42,801 bases of DNA, taken from NCBI GenBank assembly GCA_017623255.1, contig JAGAPL010000043.1, positions 1 through 42,801 on the forward strand, in the 5' to 3' direction. The position numbers and the translations under genes were made by a program. This DNA comes from Clostridia bacterium (lineage in GTDB: Bacteria; Bacillota; Clostridia; Oscillospirales; CAG-272). The notes beneath the pieces are model-generated. The model was not told where the DNA came from. It was given only the letters and a program-made list of their open reading frames with translations, and did not search any database. Shown one piece after another: positions 8,300-17,318 of this stretch. The stretch's first letter is position 1. Each line of letters starts with the position of its first letter.

Positions 8300-9291
8300 T
8301 GTCTTGCTCCTAATGTCGCAGCCATAACGGCCTTTATTGTGTGCATTCTGTTTTCAGCCTCATCAAATACGATGGATTGTTCACTCTCAAACACTTCGTC
8401 TGTTACCTCAAGATCTTCACGTCCGAATCTCTCGCACATTTCGCGGCCAACAACCGTTTTCTTATCGTGATATGCAGGCAGGCAGTGCATGAAACGGCAC
8501 TGAGGACCTGCGTTATCCATAAGAGTGCGATTAACCTGATAAGGCGCAAGATCGTTGATTCGTTCTGCCCATACTTCAACAGGCTCACCCATTGATACCC
8601 AAACGTCTGTATAAATTACGTCAGCTCCCTTGGTTGCTTCCATGGGATCTTCAATAAATCTGAGAGTTGCGCCTGTTTCTTCCGCAATTCTCTTACACTC
8701 TTCAATAAGCTCGCCTTCGGGGAAATACTTTTTGGGCGCGCAACAAGTGAAATTGAGCCCCATCTTTGCGCAACCTACCATAAGAGAGTTACCCATATTA
8801 TATCTTGCATCACCCATGTATACGAAATTGATGCCCTTCAATCTGCCAAAGTGCTCACGAATAGTGAGAAAGTCTGCAAGGATCTGAGTGGGATGGAACT
8901 CGTTAGTAAGCCCGTTCCAAACGGGAACGCCTGCATGCTCAGCAAGTTCTTCAACGATAGACTGTTCGAATCCTCTGTATTCGATTCCGTCATAAAGTCT
9001 GCCGAGAACTCTTGCAGAATCAGCGATACTCTCTTTTCTGCCGATCTGAGAAGCGGAAGGATCAAGATATGTAACGTGCATACCAAGGCCGTGCGCTGCT
9101 ACCTCAAATGAACAGCGTGTTCGTGTACTGGTTTTTTCAAAAATCAATGCGATGTTTTTATTGGGAAGCTGGGCATGGGAAATGCCATTCTTTCTTTCAT
9201 CCTTGAGAGTTGCTGCCACATCAAGAAGAAAACCGATTTCTTCGGGTGTGAAATCAAGCAATTTGAGAAAATGTCTGCCTTTAAGATTCAT
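8296..9291 (-). CDS. argF: Ornithine carbamoyltransferase
   Basis: This 331-residue enzyme condenses carbamoyl phosphate and ornithine to citrulline in arginine synthesis or, run in reverse, in arginine deiminase catabolism. The carbamoyl-phosphate loop STRTR is at 55-59, HPTQILAD at 133-140, the ornithine loop DVWVSMGE near 229-236 and HCLP at 269-272. The length is typical. The ATG follows AAGGAAA. It heads a three-gene operon with the nucleoside hydrolase and phosphoesterase. No arc or other arg genes lie nearby, so its anabolic or catabolic role is undecided; argF is the default symbol. Confidence 0.93.
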   Translation of the reverse strand: MNLKGRHFLKLLDFTPEEIGFLLDVAATLKDERKNGISHAQLPNKNIALIFEKTSTRTRCSFEVAAHGLGMHVTYLDPSASQIGRKESIADSARVLGRLYDGIEYRGFEQSIVEELAEHAGVPVWNGLTNEFHPTQILADFLTIREHFGRLKGINFVYMGDARYNMGNSLMVGCAKMGLNFTCCAPKKYFPEGELIEECKRIAEETGATLRFIEDPMEATKGADVIYTDVWVSMGEPVEVWAERINDLAPYQVNRTLMDNAGPQCRFMHCLPAYHDKKTVVGREMCERFGREDLEVTDEVFESEQSIVFDEAENRMHTIKAVMAATLGARQ

Positions 9292-9327
9292 TTTTTGCGT
9301 TTCCTTAATGTAAAAAATAGTTAATAT

Positions 9328-9356
9328 ATTATAACATTTTATTTTACTTGTGTAAA
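9328..9356 (-). promoter_or_regulatory. Sigma-A promoter of the argF operon
   Basis: On the minus strand TTTACA (9351-9356), a 17-base spacer and TATAAT (9328-9333) lie about 37 bases before the argF start. Confidence 0.75.
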
Positions 9357-9403
9357 GTGGTTACAGAGTTTTTCTGTGAAATTACATTCTACAAAAAATT
9401 CTA

Positions 9404-9432
9404 TTGATTATTCATAAATTTGCATATATAAT
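9404..9432 (+). promoter_or_regulatory. Sigma-A promoter of the dockerin esterase gene
   Basis: TTGATT (9404-9409), a 17-base spacer and TATAAT (9427-9432) lie about 42 bases before the start at 9475. Confidence 0.8.
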
Positions 9433-9474
9433 GTATTTGTAAAAATTTGCGTAAAATACTAAGGAAGGAAAAAT

Positions 9475-11646
9475 ATGAAAATCGTTTATCGCATTTTTAG
9501 TTTAATATTAGCTCTGGCTACAATTGCATCAGCAATGGTTTTTTCAACCGGCTCAGTTGATGCGAAAGACTATGCCCCTGAGGATGGCTTGATCGTATTT
9601 GATTCTCAGGAAGCTGTTGATAAGTTTATTTGTAAATCTAATTACTCCAGCGCATCAAATGGTGTTTCATACGCATACGATGAATCGGAAAACGCATTGA
9701 GAGTTGAAGTTACGGGTAGCGACCCCTACATTTACATCAACTATTACGACGGACTTTACAGAAGAATAAACAGCGACAATATCAGCTATTTCTATTCTGT
9801 CTACAAAGCACCTCGCAGCAATTCATCAAGTTCTAAAAACACACAGTCCAAGGTATATCTCTGTACAGCTCAGAGTCCAACTCCTTCTGAACAGTGGCTT
9901 TGCCATTGGAGCTATAATCCCATTTCATCAGACCAATATGTTATTGCCAGAATGGACGTTGGAAGCAGACTCAGCGGAAAAGGCGTATTCTATGGATTCA
10001 GATATGACTTTTTCCAGGATGCAAAGGTTGGTGACGTTATTTACATTGACTCTATCATAGTCAATACAAACAAGATTCCCGGCGCGGAAGTAGCGGGCTC
10101 AAGAACAGCTGCTAAAAACGGATATCCTATTGATCCAAATTCCGTTTATCTTTGCCGCGAATACGACGTTGACAAATACACTTCTCCTTTATGGAAAGGA
10201 AATGTTGTTTACAACGAGGCTGTCTGCCCCATTGCAAACAGCGACGGAAGCTATACATACACACTTATGTATGAGCCTGATGAAATAATCTATGTTTATG
10301 ACGGAACCTTCAGCAGATATTTTGAAGAAGGCAAAGACTTCACGGTTAACGGAAATAAACTTACAATACTTGACAGTGGAAAAATTGACCGTTTTACTCT
10401 TGACCAGGCTTATTCAGGAGACAAGCTGTACTTTGAAAGCTACCTCAACGTTACATACACTCACAGCGACACATGGGACTACCTTGTACCTGAAAGCAAA
10501 GCCGATAGTCTTCCCAACACCTCAGCCGCTATAAAGAACAACGAAAGCTTCAACGTTCTTTTTATCGGTGACAGTTTGGCAGGCGGTGCAAACTCATCCA
10601 GCTACAGAGGTTTTTATCCCAATGCTCCTTATTGGTGGGAACAGATTGAAGACAGCCTCCGCGAGAATTATAACTTCACAAATATGAACGTATATACTGT
10701 AAGCGAAGGCGGCTCAACCGCAAGCGGTATGATAAACACATTCAGAAATGCTGTTTCCAATTACAATCCTGATCTTGTTTTCATTGAATTCGGTGTCAAT
10801 GATGCCCAGAACGGTGAAACCGATGGCTTCAAAGATGCTATAAGATCTATGATCTACGCTGCAAAAGGAAATAATGAAAATTGCGAAATAGTTCTCGTAT
10901 CTCCTTTCTACAGCAACACTGAAGTATATTCCGACTCAGGCTTTGAAGTTTGCCAGACAGCTTGCCTTGAACTTGAAGCTCAATATGATAATGTTGTTTG
11001 TGCTGATATTACTGCTATGCACAAATCACTTCGCGCAGTTAAACGCCACTACGATATCACGGGTGATAACGTTTGTCATCCCAACGACTTTTTCTCAAGA
11101 GTTTATGCCCAGGTTTGCCTTGCAACAATTATTCCCGAGGACCTTGGATATGATTCCTATCCCCCTGAAAATGTTAACCTGGAAATAACAGAAATAACTC
11201 CCGAAAATGCATCTATAGATGTTAGCGGTTCAGCAACATTCTCAGCTGCAGTTATAGGTGAATCCGTTACTTATGAATGGGACACTTCAGCACTTCCTGA
11301 AGGAGTTACTGTTACAGGTGAAACCAGCGAAACTCTTACAGTTTCAGTTGAAAAACCTATGGTTGGCGATTTCTCCGCAAATATCACACTGACCGTTACT
11401 GATATATTCGGTAACACAGTTCAAAAATCAACTACTCTTTCTTATATCGGCGCTGTGTCAGGTGACCTGAATGGTGACACAAGCGTAAATTCAGTTGATA
11501 TGTTCCAGATGAAGCTCATAATCAAACAGCTCAAAACTGCATCCGCTTATGAAGATGCTGCCGCTGATATTAACGGCGACGGCAAAGTAACCGCAATTGA
11601 TATGTTTGAGCTTAAGTTCAGAATCCTTAAAGGATATTGGAGATAA
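9475..11646 (+). CDS. Secreted SGNH/GDSL esterase with type I dockerin
   Basis: This 723-residue protein has a signal peptide of about 30 residues (cleavage near VDA-K). A beta-rich N-terminal region (about 33-200) is followed by a linker domain, an SGNH hydrolase domain (about 357-555), an Ig-like module (about 566-660) and a C-terminal dockerin (661-723). SGNH landmarks are GDS with Ser367, the Gly-rich EGGS near 411-414, GVND with Asn442, and His535 in DNVCHPND. The dockerin has two calcium-binding repeats, DLNGDTSVNSVDMF and DINGDGKVTAIDMF. Dockerins plug enzymes into cohesin scaffolds, so this is probably a carbohydrate-deacetylating esterase on or near a cellulosome-type complex. No cohesin or other dockerin gene lies in the window. 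The gene is monocistronic with its own promoter and terminator. Confidence 0.92.
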   Translation: MKIVYRIFSLILALATIASAMVFSTGSVDAKDYAPEDGLIVFDSQEAVDKFICKSNYSSASNGVSYAYDESENALRVEVTGSDPYIYINYYDGLYRRINSDNISYFYSVYKAPRSNSSSSKNTQSKVYLCTAQSPTPSEQWLCHWSYNPISSDQYVIARMDVGSRLSGKGVFYGFRYDFFQDAKVGDVIYIDSIIVNTNKIPGAEVAGSRTAAKNGYPIDPNSVYLCREYDVDKYTSPLWKGNVVYNEAVCPIANSDGSYTYTLMYEPDEIIYVYDGTFSRYFEEGKDFTVNGNKLTILDSGKIDRFTLDQAYSGDKLYFESYLNVTYTHSDTWDYLVPESKADSLPNTSAAIKNNESFNVLFIGDSLAGGANSSSYRGFYPNAPYWWEQIEDSLRENYNFTNMNVYTVSEGGSTASGMINTFRNAVSNYNPDLVFIEFGVNDAQNGETDGFKDAIRSMIYAAKGNNENCEIVLVSPFYSNTEVYSDSGFEVCQTACLELEAQYDNVVCADITAMHKSLRAVKRHYDITGDNVCHPNDFFSRVYAQVCLATIIPEDLGYDSYPPENVNLEITEITPENASIDVSGSATFSAAVIGESVTYEWDTSALPEGVTVTGETSETLTVSVEKPMVGDFSANITLTVTDIFGNTVQKSTTLSYIGAVSGDLNGDTSVNSVDMFQMKLIIKQLKTASAYEDAAADINGDGKVTAIDMFELKFRILKGYWR

Positions 11647-11655
11647 AGTAAAATT

Positions 11656-11685
11656 CCTGCAGTTGAAAACTGCAGGACTTTTGTT
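11656..11685 (+). terminator. Terminator after the dockerin esterase gene
   Basis: A nine-bp stem (CCTGCAGTT / AACTGCAGG, 11656-11664 with 11668-11676) with a three-base loop is followed by ACTTTTGTTT. Confidence 0.75.
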
Positions 11686-12380
11686 TATATAAAAAACTTT
11701 CTTTCCATTTTTTCTCTGAAAGATTTATTTATAGCAAGGAATATGAGAAGCCCTCCCATAAGCAAGGAAGCCACCAATGGATAAATAGACCAGAAAGAAA
11801 ATTTTTCTATTGCAAACGTTATATTCACAAGTAATTCAAGCCCCGGTGAAAGAATACCAAGCAACAGTATAGCTCCTCCAAATATATACAGCATTCCATG
11901 CTTTAAATACTTTACGAGAGTTACTACAGCAGTTACAGTGAGACCGATCCCTGTTACCAAAGGAAAGGCAAAACACAAAAACCAATCTCCGTCTACTGCA
12001 AAATTTATATACCAAAGATATCCGCCAAGAGCCGCAAAGCTACATGGAACAAATATGACGGGGTTTGGCCTTTTGAACCAAAACGGCAGTACTATCATTA
12101 TATAAGCCAAAACAAGCGCACCCATAACATAACCTGACCATGTTACCGCCGCATTTACCTTCAGATCACATAATAACGTTATCAAAATAGGTGTTAGAAA
12201 CAATGTTGTTATAATTATCATTGCAGCAAAGGTATTTATATGCTGTTTGGGATAATTGTTTTCCGGATAAAGCCTTTCAACCTCATCTCTTTTTATATCA
12301 GGGTGAAACACAACAGTTCCGCAAAGAGGACACATTTTTTCCGTATCCTCAAGTTTTACCCCGCATTTTACACAATACAT
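11685..12380 (-). CDS. Zinc-ribbon polytopic membrane protein (DUF6320-like)
   Basis: This 231-residue protein starts with a zinc ribbon, MYCVKCGVKL...MCPLCG, giving two CxxC pairs at about residues 3-6 and 17-20. Six or so hydrophobic segments follow between about 48 and 225. The layout matches what I recall as DUF6320 proteins, which sit beside acyltransferase/hydrolase genes in Clostridia; that link is from memory. It is 18 bases downstream of the hydrolase-acyltransferase fusion gene and has its own AAGGA ribosome site, so it is co-transcribed. Its role may be to hold or feed the partner enzyme at the membrane, which is inference. Confidence 0.75.
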   Translation of the reverse strand: MYCVKCGVKLEDTEKMCPLCGTVVFHPDIKRDEVERLYPENNYPKQHINTFAAMIIITTLFLTPILITLLCDLKVNAAVTWSGYVMGALVLAYIMIVLPFWFKRPNPVIFVPCSFAALGGYLWYINFAVDGDWFLCFAFPLVTGIGLTVTAVVTLVKYLKHGMLYIFGGAILLLGILSPGLELLVNITFAIEKFSFWSIYPLVASLLMGGLLIFLAINKSFREKMERKFFI

Positions 12381-12398
12381 ATTTATTCCTTTCTTTAA

Positions 12399-14558
12399 TT
12401 ACGACATATTGCTTTCCACGGTTGCAGTGATACCCATATCCTGCAACACCCGATGGAATTCATACTCAAGCTCAGACTCCTCAATATCTCTTATAAAATT
12501 AATATAAAGAGTATCACCGAATGAGATCACTCCACAGTTATGGGGCGCAGATGCCTGCACTCCGAGAACGAAATCAAGACGCTCAATATAGGGTATCATC
12601 GGCTCAGGCATCTTAACAGCTCCCAAATTCGACAAAGTCAAACAGGATTTACATTCGCCAAACGCTGTGAACACTGCTTTCATCACTAAATTTTTTATAA
12701 ACAGCGGCATTATCTTGACGATGAACAACTTTTCGTCACCCACATTAGTTGCAATCATTTTACTCATATGCTTGGCGTTCACCTCAAGGCCCATATGGTG
12801 ATGAACCACCTTACATATTTCTTCAAATGTGTATTCTCCCAGTTTTGCATCTATCTCGGGGGTTGTATAAAGAGCAAAATTGCGAAGGCTTTTACTCTTG
12901 AACAATCTTCTGAGATTGACAGGGATAAGAACCTTAACCGGTTTTCTTCTTTTCAGATTTGGAACTTTTTTTGCCTGCACCTGCAACAATGCCTGCATCA
13001 TTACTGCGCAAAGAAAAGCTGTCAAGCTGACATTATACTTATGTGCCATATTCAGCGCATCGGCAACAGGAACTTTAAAGCAGGTAAGATTAAGGTATCC
13101 ATCCTTAGTGGGCGTGCCACTGAGATGCCATGCTGTGTCCTCTCTTCTTGAAGCAGAAACTGCGCCCGAATATTTGAGAAAACTATCTTCAAGCTCCTCA
13201 TCTGAAGGTTCTTCCAATCTGCCAAGAACACCGTTTTCTGCAGGAATATAAATACAGTATTTTTGCTGAATATATTCTGCCAGAAGTGTTTTTAAAAATA
13301 CAAGTGCTCCATTTCCATCGGTGAGTGAATGAAAGTATTCAACGGCAACCCTCTTTTTATATACCTTGACTCTGAGCGCGCATTGACTTGTTTCTTTCTT
13401 TGACATTTTTTCGAGGGGATAGCTATGCTCTTCCCTTATTTTAGGGACCTCCGAAAGTTCCTCAAGATAATACCAGAACGCGCCCCTTCTTAATCTTGCC
13501 GCAATCGACGGGAAACGACGTACCGTTACGTCAAGGGCACTCTGCATAATTTCACAGTCTATGTCCTCTTTCAGTGTTGCGGAAAGACGAAATACATTAC
13601 TCCAATTATTGCTTCTTGCCGCAGGATATATCTTAGCCGCGTTATCCAGACGCAACCATCTCAGCTTTTTCTCTGCTGATAAATGTTTATTTAAAAATCT
13701 GTTGATTTCGCCAAAGTCGCCATTGTGCTCCTGTAACCCGTAAAGCAGATATGCATGCCACATTTCAGGAGTTACAACGAGCTTGCTTTGACATTTGTTT
13801 GCAATAAGACTTCTGTGCATTGCTACCGCATCGTCAAGCATTATCTCGTCTCCGCCTGCAAATATTAAAGAAGGAGGCATGCCTCTGAGATCGGCAAACA
13901 ATGGTGATACCAACGGATTCTTATGATCATCTGTGTAGCTATTGGCAAAAAACTCCAGTACCTTCTTTGTCATAGATGGGTCTACATCCTTATTTGCTTC
14001 ATAAGTTTTGCCCGACATTGTAAGGTCTGTCCAAGGGGATATTGCAATAACACAACAAGGCAGTGATATCCCCAAAATTTTCAATTTTTCGCACAAAGAA
14101 TAACACAATCCTCCCCCTGCGCTCTCACCGCAGATTGCTATATGATCAGATGAGTATCCTTTTTCAAGCAAATATTTATATGCTTCAACGCAATCTTCCA
14201 AAGCGGCAGGAAATTTGTTTTCCGGAGCCAGCCTATAAGCTACGCAAAAAACTTTTACACCGCACTCAACCGACAAGGTGGTTCCGAACCCTTTTGCATA
14301 TTCAAGCTCACCGCTTGTATATCCACCGCCATGAAGATATAAAATCACACCTTGACGTCTTTCATCCTTCGGAAGTATCCATGAGCCTTTGAATTTTTCA
14401 AAGCTATGGTTTTTTGTTATAACTTTATTCTGATGCTTAGCACCCATAAGCTCACCTATCTTTTCCTGCGCTTTACGGGAGGTTTCAAGGGATGTGCTTT
14501 CAAGCAGGGGCCTTAACAAAGATAATTGTTTCCTTAATGATTTTGCAGAAAATGCCAT
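12399..14558 (-). CDS. Alpha/beta-hydrolase fused to condensation-type acyltransferase
   Basis: This is a 719-residue two-domain protein. Residues about 1-295 form an HSL-family alpha/beta-hydrolase: oxyanion motif HGGG (76-79), nucleophile Ser146 in GESAGG, acid Asp237 in GGDEIM and His268 in MWHAY. Residues about 300-719 look like a CoA-dependent acyltransferase/condensation domain (alcohol acetyltransferase or WS/DGAT-like) with the catalytic HxxxDG motif at 410-415 (HSLTDG). Both active sites look intact, so the enzyme may release and transfer an acyl group, for example remodelling a lipid, polyketide or secondary alcohol ester. The substrate is unknown. The start at 14558 is chosen for AAAGGA ten bases upstream; the frame extends to 14618 without a ribosome site and through the promoter. 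No signal peptide is visible. Confidence 0.85.
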   Translation of the reverse strand: MAFSAKSLRKQLSLLRPLLESTSLETSRKAQEKIGELMGAKHQNKVITKNHSFEKFKGSWILPKDERRQGVILYLHGGGYTSGELEYAKGFGTTLSVECGVKVFCVAYRLAPENKFPAALEDCVEAYKYLLEKGYSSDHIAICGESAGGGLCYSLCEKLKILGISLPCCVIAISPWTDLTMSGKTYEANKDVDPSMTKKVLEFFANSYTDDHKNPLVSPLFADLRGMPPSLIFAGGDEIMLDDAVAMHRSLIANKCQSKLVVTPEMWHAYLLYGLQEHNGDFGEINRFLNKHLSAEKKLRWLRLDNAAKIYPAARSNNWSNVFRLSATLKEDIDCEIMQSALDVTVRRFPSIAARLRRGAFWYYLEELSEVPKIREEHSYPLEKMSKKETSQCALRVKVYKKRVAVEYFHSLTDGNGALVFLKTLLAEYIQQKYCIYIPAENGVLGRLEEPSDEELEDSFLKYSGAVSASRREDTAWHLSGTPTKDGYLNLTCFKVPVADALNMAHKYNVSLTAFLCAVMMQALLQVQAKKVPNLKRRKPVKVLIPVNLRRLFKSKSLRNFALYTTPEIDAKLGEYTFEEICKVVHHHMGLEVNAKHMSKMIATNVGDEKLFIVKIMPLFIKNLVMKAVFTAFGECKSCLTLSNLGAVKMPEPMIPYIERLDFVLGVQASAPHNCGVISFGDTLYINFIRDIEESELEYEFHRVLQDMGITATVESNMS

Positions 14559-14589
14559 ACATAAGCATTCCTTTCTCAGTTCTAAATCT

Positions 14590-14618
14590 ATTGTAGCACA
14601 TTGCTGACTTTTTATCAA
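14590..14618 (-). promoter_or_regulatory. Sigma-A promoter of the hydrolase-acyltransferase operon
   Basis: On the minus strand TTGATA (14613-14618), a 17-base spacer and TACAAT (14590-14595) lie about 32 bases before the start at 14558. Confidence 0.8.
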
Positions 14619-14637
14619 CCTACTGTTTTTTTCGCTT

Positions 14638-14669
14638 CTCTACCGGCGGTAGAGTCAATATCTACCGGA
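14638..14669 (-). promoter_or_regulatory. Palindromic operator upstream of the -35 box
   Basis: A perfect 17-base palindrome CTCTACCGGCGGTAGAG (14638-14654, eight-base arms) is followed by a third half-site TCTACCGG at 14661-14668. It sits about 20 bases upstream of the -35 box, where an activator, or a repressor acting on an upstream promoter, would bind. The shape suits a TetR-, MerR- or MarR-type dimer. No regulator gene is adjacent, so the cognate factor is elsewhere. Confidence 0.6.
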
Positions 14670-14676
14670 ATTTGAA

Positions 14677-14704
14677 AAAGCGTTCACAAAAATGTGAACG
14701 CTTT
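14677..14704 (-). terminator. Terminator of the 14709-15413 gene
   Basis: A 12-bp perfect stem (AAAGCGTTCACA / TGTGAACGCTTT) with a four-base loop begins just after the stop of the 234-residue gene. On the minus strand it ends in TTTTTC. Confidence 0.8.
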
Positions 14705-14708
14705 CCTT

Positions 14709-15413
14709 TTATACATAATATGTGATTCTGTCTATTTTTACCTCACCGTTATCTTCTACAAGAGCAAAAAACAATGTTTTCGCGCCATCACTTCCAATAT
14801 CGTTTCTGAATGTTCCGTTGTTTTTATAGATTCTATATGTTACATTGTAGGTATAATTAGTTTTACCGTTTGAATAGCTTTCACTGAGTTTCTCTATTGA
14901 TATATCATATATCATCTGGGGAGCAAAGCGGATATACGGCTCATTTGTCTTATAATAGTTTTCTGTGAACATATCATTATATTCATTGTATCTGCAGTTG
15001 ATCGCACAGTCGAAATACTCTATGAAAAAGTCAATATCCGGAGTGTTGTCTGCACTATCTTCAATGATGAACTTTTCTCCGCCTTTTATAAAGTATATAT
15101 TGCGGTCCAACTCCATATACTCTTCAACCGTCGTCACATCAAGATCATAATCAGGAGTATAATTACTATAACTCTTATTACTGCCATACATCCCCAACGT
15201 TTCACCGAAAACACTCTTCGCCCAAGGCTCAAGTGCGAGTAACACACCGCTGACTATGCCTATAGCTGCAAATACAGCAATTCCCGCTATCATTCTTTTC
15301 TTTTTATTCTTTTTATTAAGCTGAGCCTCTTCTTCTTCGCTCATAACAGGTGTTCCCTCGGGAAGCTCTCCCTCAAGAAGCTCAGGCATATCCGTATCTC
15401 TTTTATTGCTCAT
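14709..15413 (-). CDS. Single-pass membrane protein with extracytoplasmic domain, unknown
   Basis: This 234-residue protein has a highly charged cytoplasmic N-terminus (acidic, then KKNKKKR at about 34-40). One transmembrane helix lies at about 41-66, with a soluble outer domain of about 165 residues rich in Tyr, Asn and Asp. The type II membrane topology is clear. The outer domain resembles the NTF2-like or DUF4878-type domains of Gram-positive surface proteins in composition only; I do not recognise it. The ribosome site GGAGG is strong. It is a single gene with its own terminator, between the acyltransferase operon and the M14 peptidase. Confidence 0.75.
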   Translation of the reverse strand: MSNKRDTDMPELLEGELPEGTPVMSEEEEAQLNKKNKKKRMIAGIAVFAAIGIVSGVLLALEPWAKSVFGETLGMYGSNKSYSNYTPDYDLDVTTVEEYMELDRNIYFIKGGEKFIIEDSADNTPDIDFFIEYFDCAINCRYNEYNDMFTENYYKTNEPYIRFAPQMIYDISIEKLSESYSNGKTNYTYNVTYRIYKNNGTFRNDIGSDGAKTLFFALVEDNGEVKIDRITYYV

Positions 15414-15487
15414 TTTTCACCCTCCGTTTAAGGAACATCTTTATTATTGATTATATACCAAAACAAAGCTTATTTCAAGTACACTAT

Positions 15488-16426
15488 TCAAATAAGCAAA
15501 GGAAATGAAAAAAGCATTCTTCTGAGATCTGAATATATTTTATAGAAATCAGATAATGGCAGAGGGTTCTCGCCAAGTCCGCACTCTACGGTAAATGATG
15601 GTTTTCCTATCTCTTTGATATACCAATCGGTCAAGCCGCCATATGATGATAAACCCTTAGGCTCGTCAAGGCTATAGCCCGTAAGAAGCTCCATTTGTTT
15701 TGCTACGGCATATGAACCATCAGGACATTTTCCGTCAGACGTGTAATAAATGGTTTCGCCTTGTGAATGAAGAGTTATTACCGCTTTTATTTTTTCATTG
15801 AATCTGAGGTAGTTGGCCACGGCACCCGCCTCACTTTCCGACTCCGGAGCCACACCCGAATATCTTGTGGGGCCTGCTTCTATTCCTTTTGTGCTTTCAA
15901 GAAGTTTATATTCGTAAAAACCTGCATTATAGTTGTGATTTAAATCAACTCCTCTTGCGTTAGACTGCCATTTTGAAAAATCACCGTTGCTCATCTTTAT
16001 CAATCTATCATACAAAACACATTTTTCATCAACCCCGTTAAGATGGATATCAACTCCATCTGCATTAAGGCATGGAACTATATGTATGCATCGGTTTTGA
16101 AACAGCTTTCTTATGTTTATACCGAATGCAACGGAAGAATTTTTATAATATTCACAATATTCATTGATAAAACGCAGAAGCACAAGCGTTGTTATCCACT
16201 CTGTTCCATGATGACTGCCTACATAAAACACTTCCGTTTCCGCTTCATGAGAGCCGATATCAACCATATATATGCTTTTTCCAAGAACTGTTTCGCCTAT
16301 TGATGTTACAGATAAAAAATCATATCTTTGTGCAAAAATATTAATGATTTCCCTGACTGTTTCATAATCAGGAAAAACTTTCATATCTATCAGAGGGCGT
16401 TCCTTATCTATCATATTTTTTATCAT
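15488..16426 (-). CDS. M14-family zinc carboxypeptidase (gamma-D-Glu-mDAP peptidase type)
   Basis: This 312-residue protein shows the M14 active site: zinc ligands His73 and Glu76 in SHHGTEW, a third ligand His220 in TLHSQGE, the substrate arginine Arg158 in ARGVDLNHNYN, and catalytic Glu281 in FTVECGLGE. It resembles the bacterial gamma-D-glutamyl-meso-diaminopimelate peptidases that trim peptidoglycan stem peptides. There is no signal peptide, so it probably acts in the cytoplasm in wall-peptide recycling or, as in bacilli, in the sporulating cell. AAAGGAACGG precedes the ATG. It is divergent from the 16572 gene across about 145 bases. Confidence 0.88.
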   Translation of the reverse strand: MIKNMIDKERPLIDMKVFPDYETVREIINIFAQRYDFLSVTSIGETVLGKSIYMVDIGSHEAETEVFYVGSHHGTEWITTLVLLRFINEYCEYYKNSSVAFGINIRKLFQNRCIHIVPCLNADGVDIHLNGVDEKCVLYDRLIKMSNGDFSKWQSNARGVDLNHNYNAGFYEYKLLESTKGIEAGPTRYSGVAPESESEAGAVANYLRFNEKIKAVITLHSQGETIYYTSDGKCPDGSYAVAKQMELLTGYSLDEPKGLSSYGGLTDWYIKEIGKPSFTVECGLGENPLPLSDFYKIYSDLRRMLFSFPLLI

Positions 16427-16514
16427 TTTAAACCGTTCCTTTCAATTTTGTTATACTTGATTTATATTTAAGAATACTCTCCATTATGAGTATCAAATAT
16501 TTACAAATGAGTTC

Positions 16515-16543
16515 TTGTAAAATTCATTGGAATATGATAGAAT
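16515..16543 (+). promoter_or_regulatory. Sigma-A promoter of the membrane protein/lipoprotein pair
   Basis: TTGTAA (16515-16520), a 17-base spacer and TAGAAT (16538-16543) predict initiation near 16550. This rules out the upstream TTG and ATG codons at 16527 and 16542 as starts. Confidence 0.7.
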
Positions 16544-16571
16544 GATAAAAATATTTTTATTATGGATAATT

Positions 16572-17318
16572 ATGAACAAAATCAAAAAACGTTTTTATCT
16601 GGGATTCATTCTGATACCCTTGATCTCTTTGCTTCTGGCAAAAGCGCTTTATATCGGTGCTTCAATTACTGCGTCCGATATTTACTACACGGGATCGACT
16701 TCAGCTTTCCTCAGGTTTTTGCCTTATTTTTGCAAATACGGCTATCTGCTGTTTGATCAGCTATTCTCTGCTGCAAGCGTTGCTGCAGTTATATATTCTG
16801 TGACTTATTTCGGCAAAAAAACTGCTTTTAAAGCTATTGCAGCTTCATTGTTTTCATACATCATTGCTTTTATTGCTGAGCTTATATATAATTTGGCCAG
16901 AAACAGTCTTTCCGCGTCTCAATTAACCGCGGCTGTGATTGCTATGTTATCTGAATTGATGTTTATCGCAGCTATACTTGTGGCAGCTTTTGCTGCGGCT
17001 GTTCTGTTTTTAAATAAAAGTTTCACAAGCAGAAAACGAAACCGTTCAAAACTGTTTTCTCCCACACGCGCAGCTTTGATACCAATCGGCGCTTCAGTGT
17101 TGGTGAGAATACTTGACATAACATTTTTCAATGTTATTCCATTTTTAAGAGAATATGATGATATCCGCCCCGATGAAATAGTTGATATCACTCTTGACTA
17201 TGTTTATTGCATCGGAATATATTTTCTTCTCGCTTATATTCTGAGCGTTATCGTTCTTACTATATTCAAATCACTTACAGGCTCTCTCAAGCCTAAATAC
17301 ACAGGAGTTTCAAAATGA
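16572..17318 (+). CDS. Polytopic membrane protein, unknown
   Basis: This is a 248-residue integral membrane protein with about six hydrophobic segments (near residues 10-28, 48-72, 78-100, 115-145, 165-185, 212-235). The frame opens at 16527, but the promoter lies over that part, so ATG 16572 (MNKIKKRFYLGF) is preferred; the ribosome site there is weak. Its last codons overlap the ATG of the downstream lipoprotein by four bases, so the two are translationally coupled and probably act together in the envelope. No family is recognised. Confidence 0.7.
   Translation: MNKIKKRFYLGFILIPLISLLLAKALYIGASITASDIYYTGSTSAFLRFLPYFCKYGYLLFDQLFSAASVAAVIYSVTYFGKKTAFKAIAASLFSYIIAFIAELIYNLARNSLSASQLTAAVIAMLSELMFIAAILVAAFAAAVLFLNKSFTSRKRNRSKLFSPTRAALIPIGASVLVRILDITFFNVIPFLREYDDIRPDEIVDITLDYVYCIGIYFLLAYILSVIVLTIFKSLTGSLKPKYTGVSK

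Noticed and set aside
7508..8470. Plus-strand open frame of 320 residues over the nucleoside hydrolase gene
   Set aside because: Shadow of the minus-strand genes; no ribosome site and no recognisable domain.
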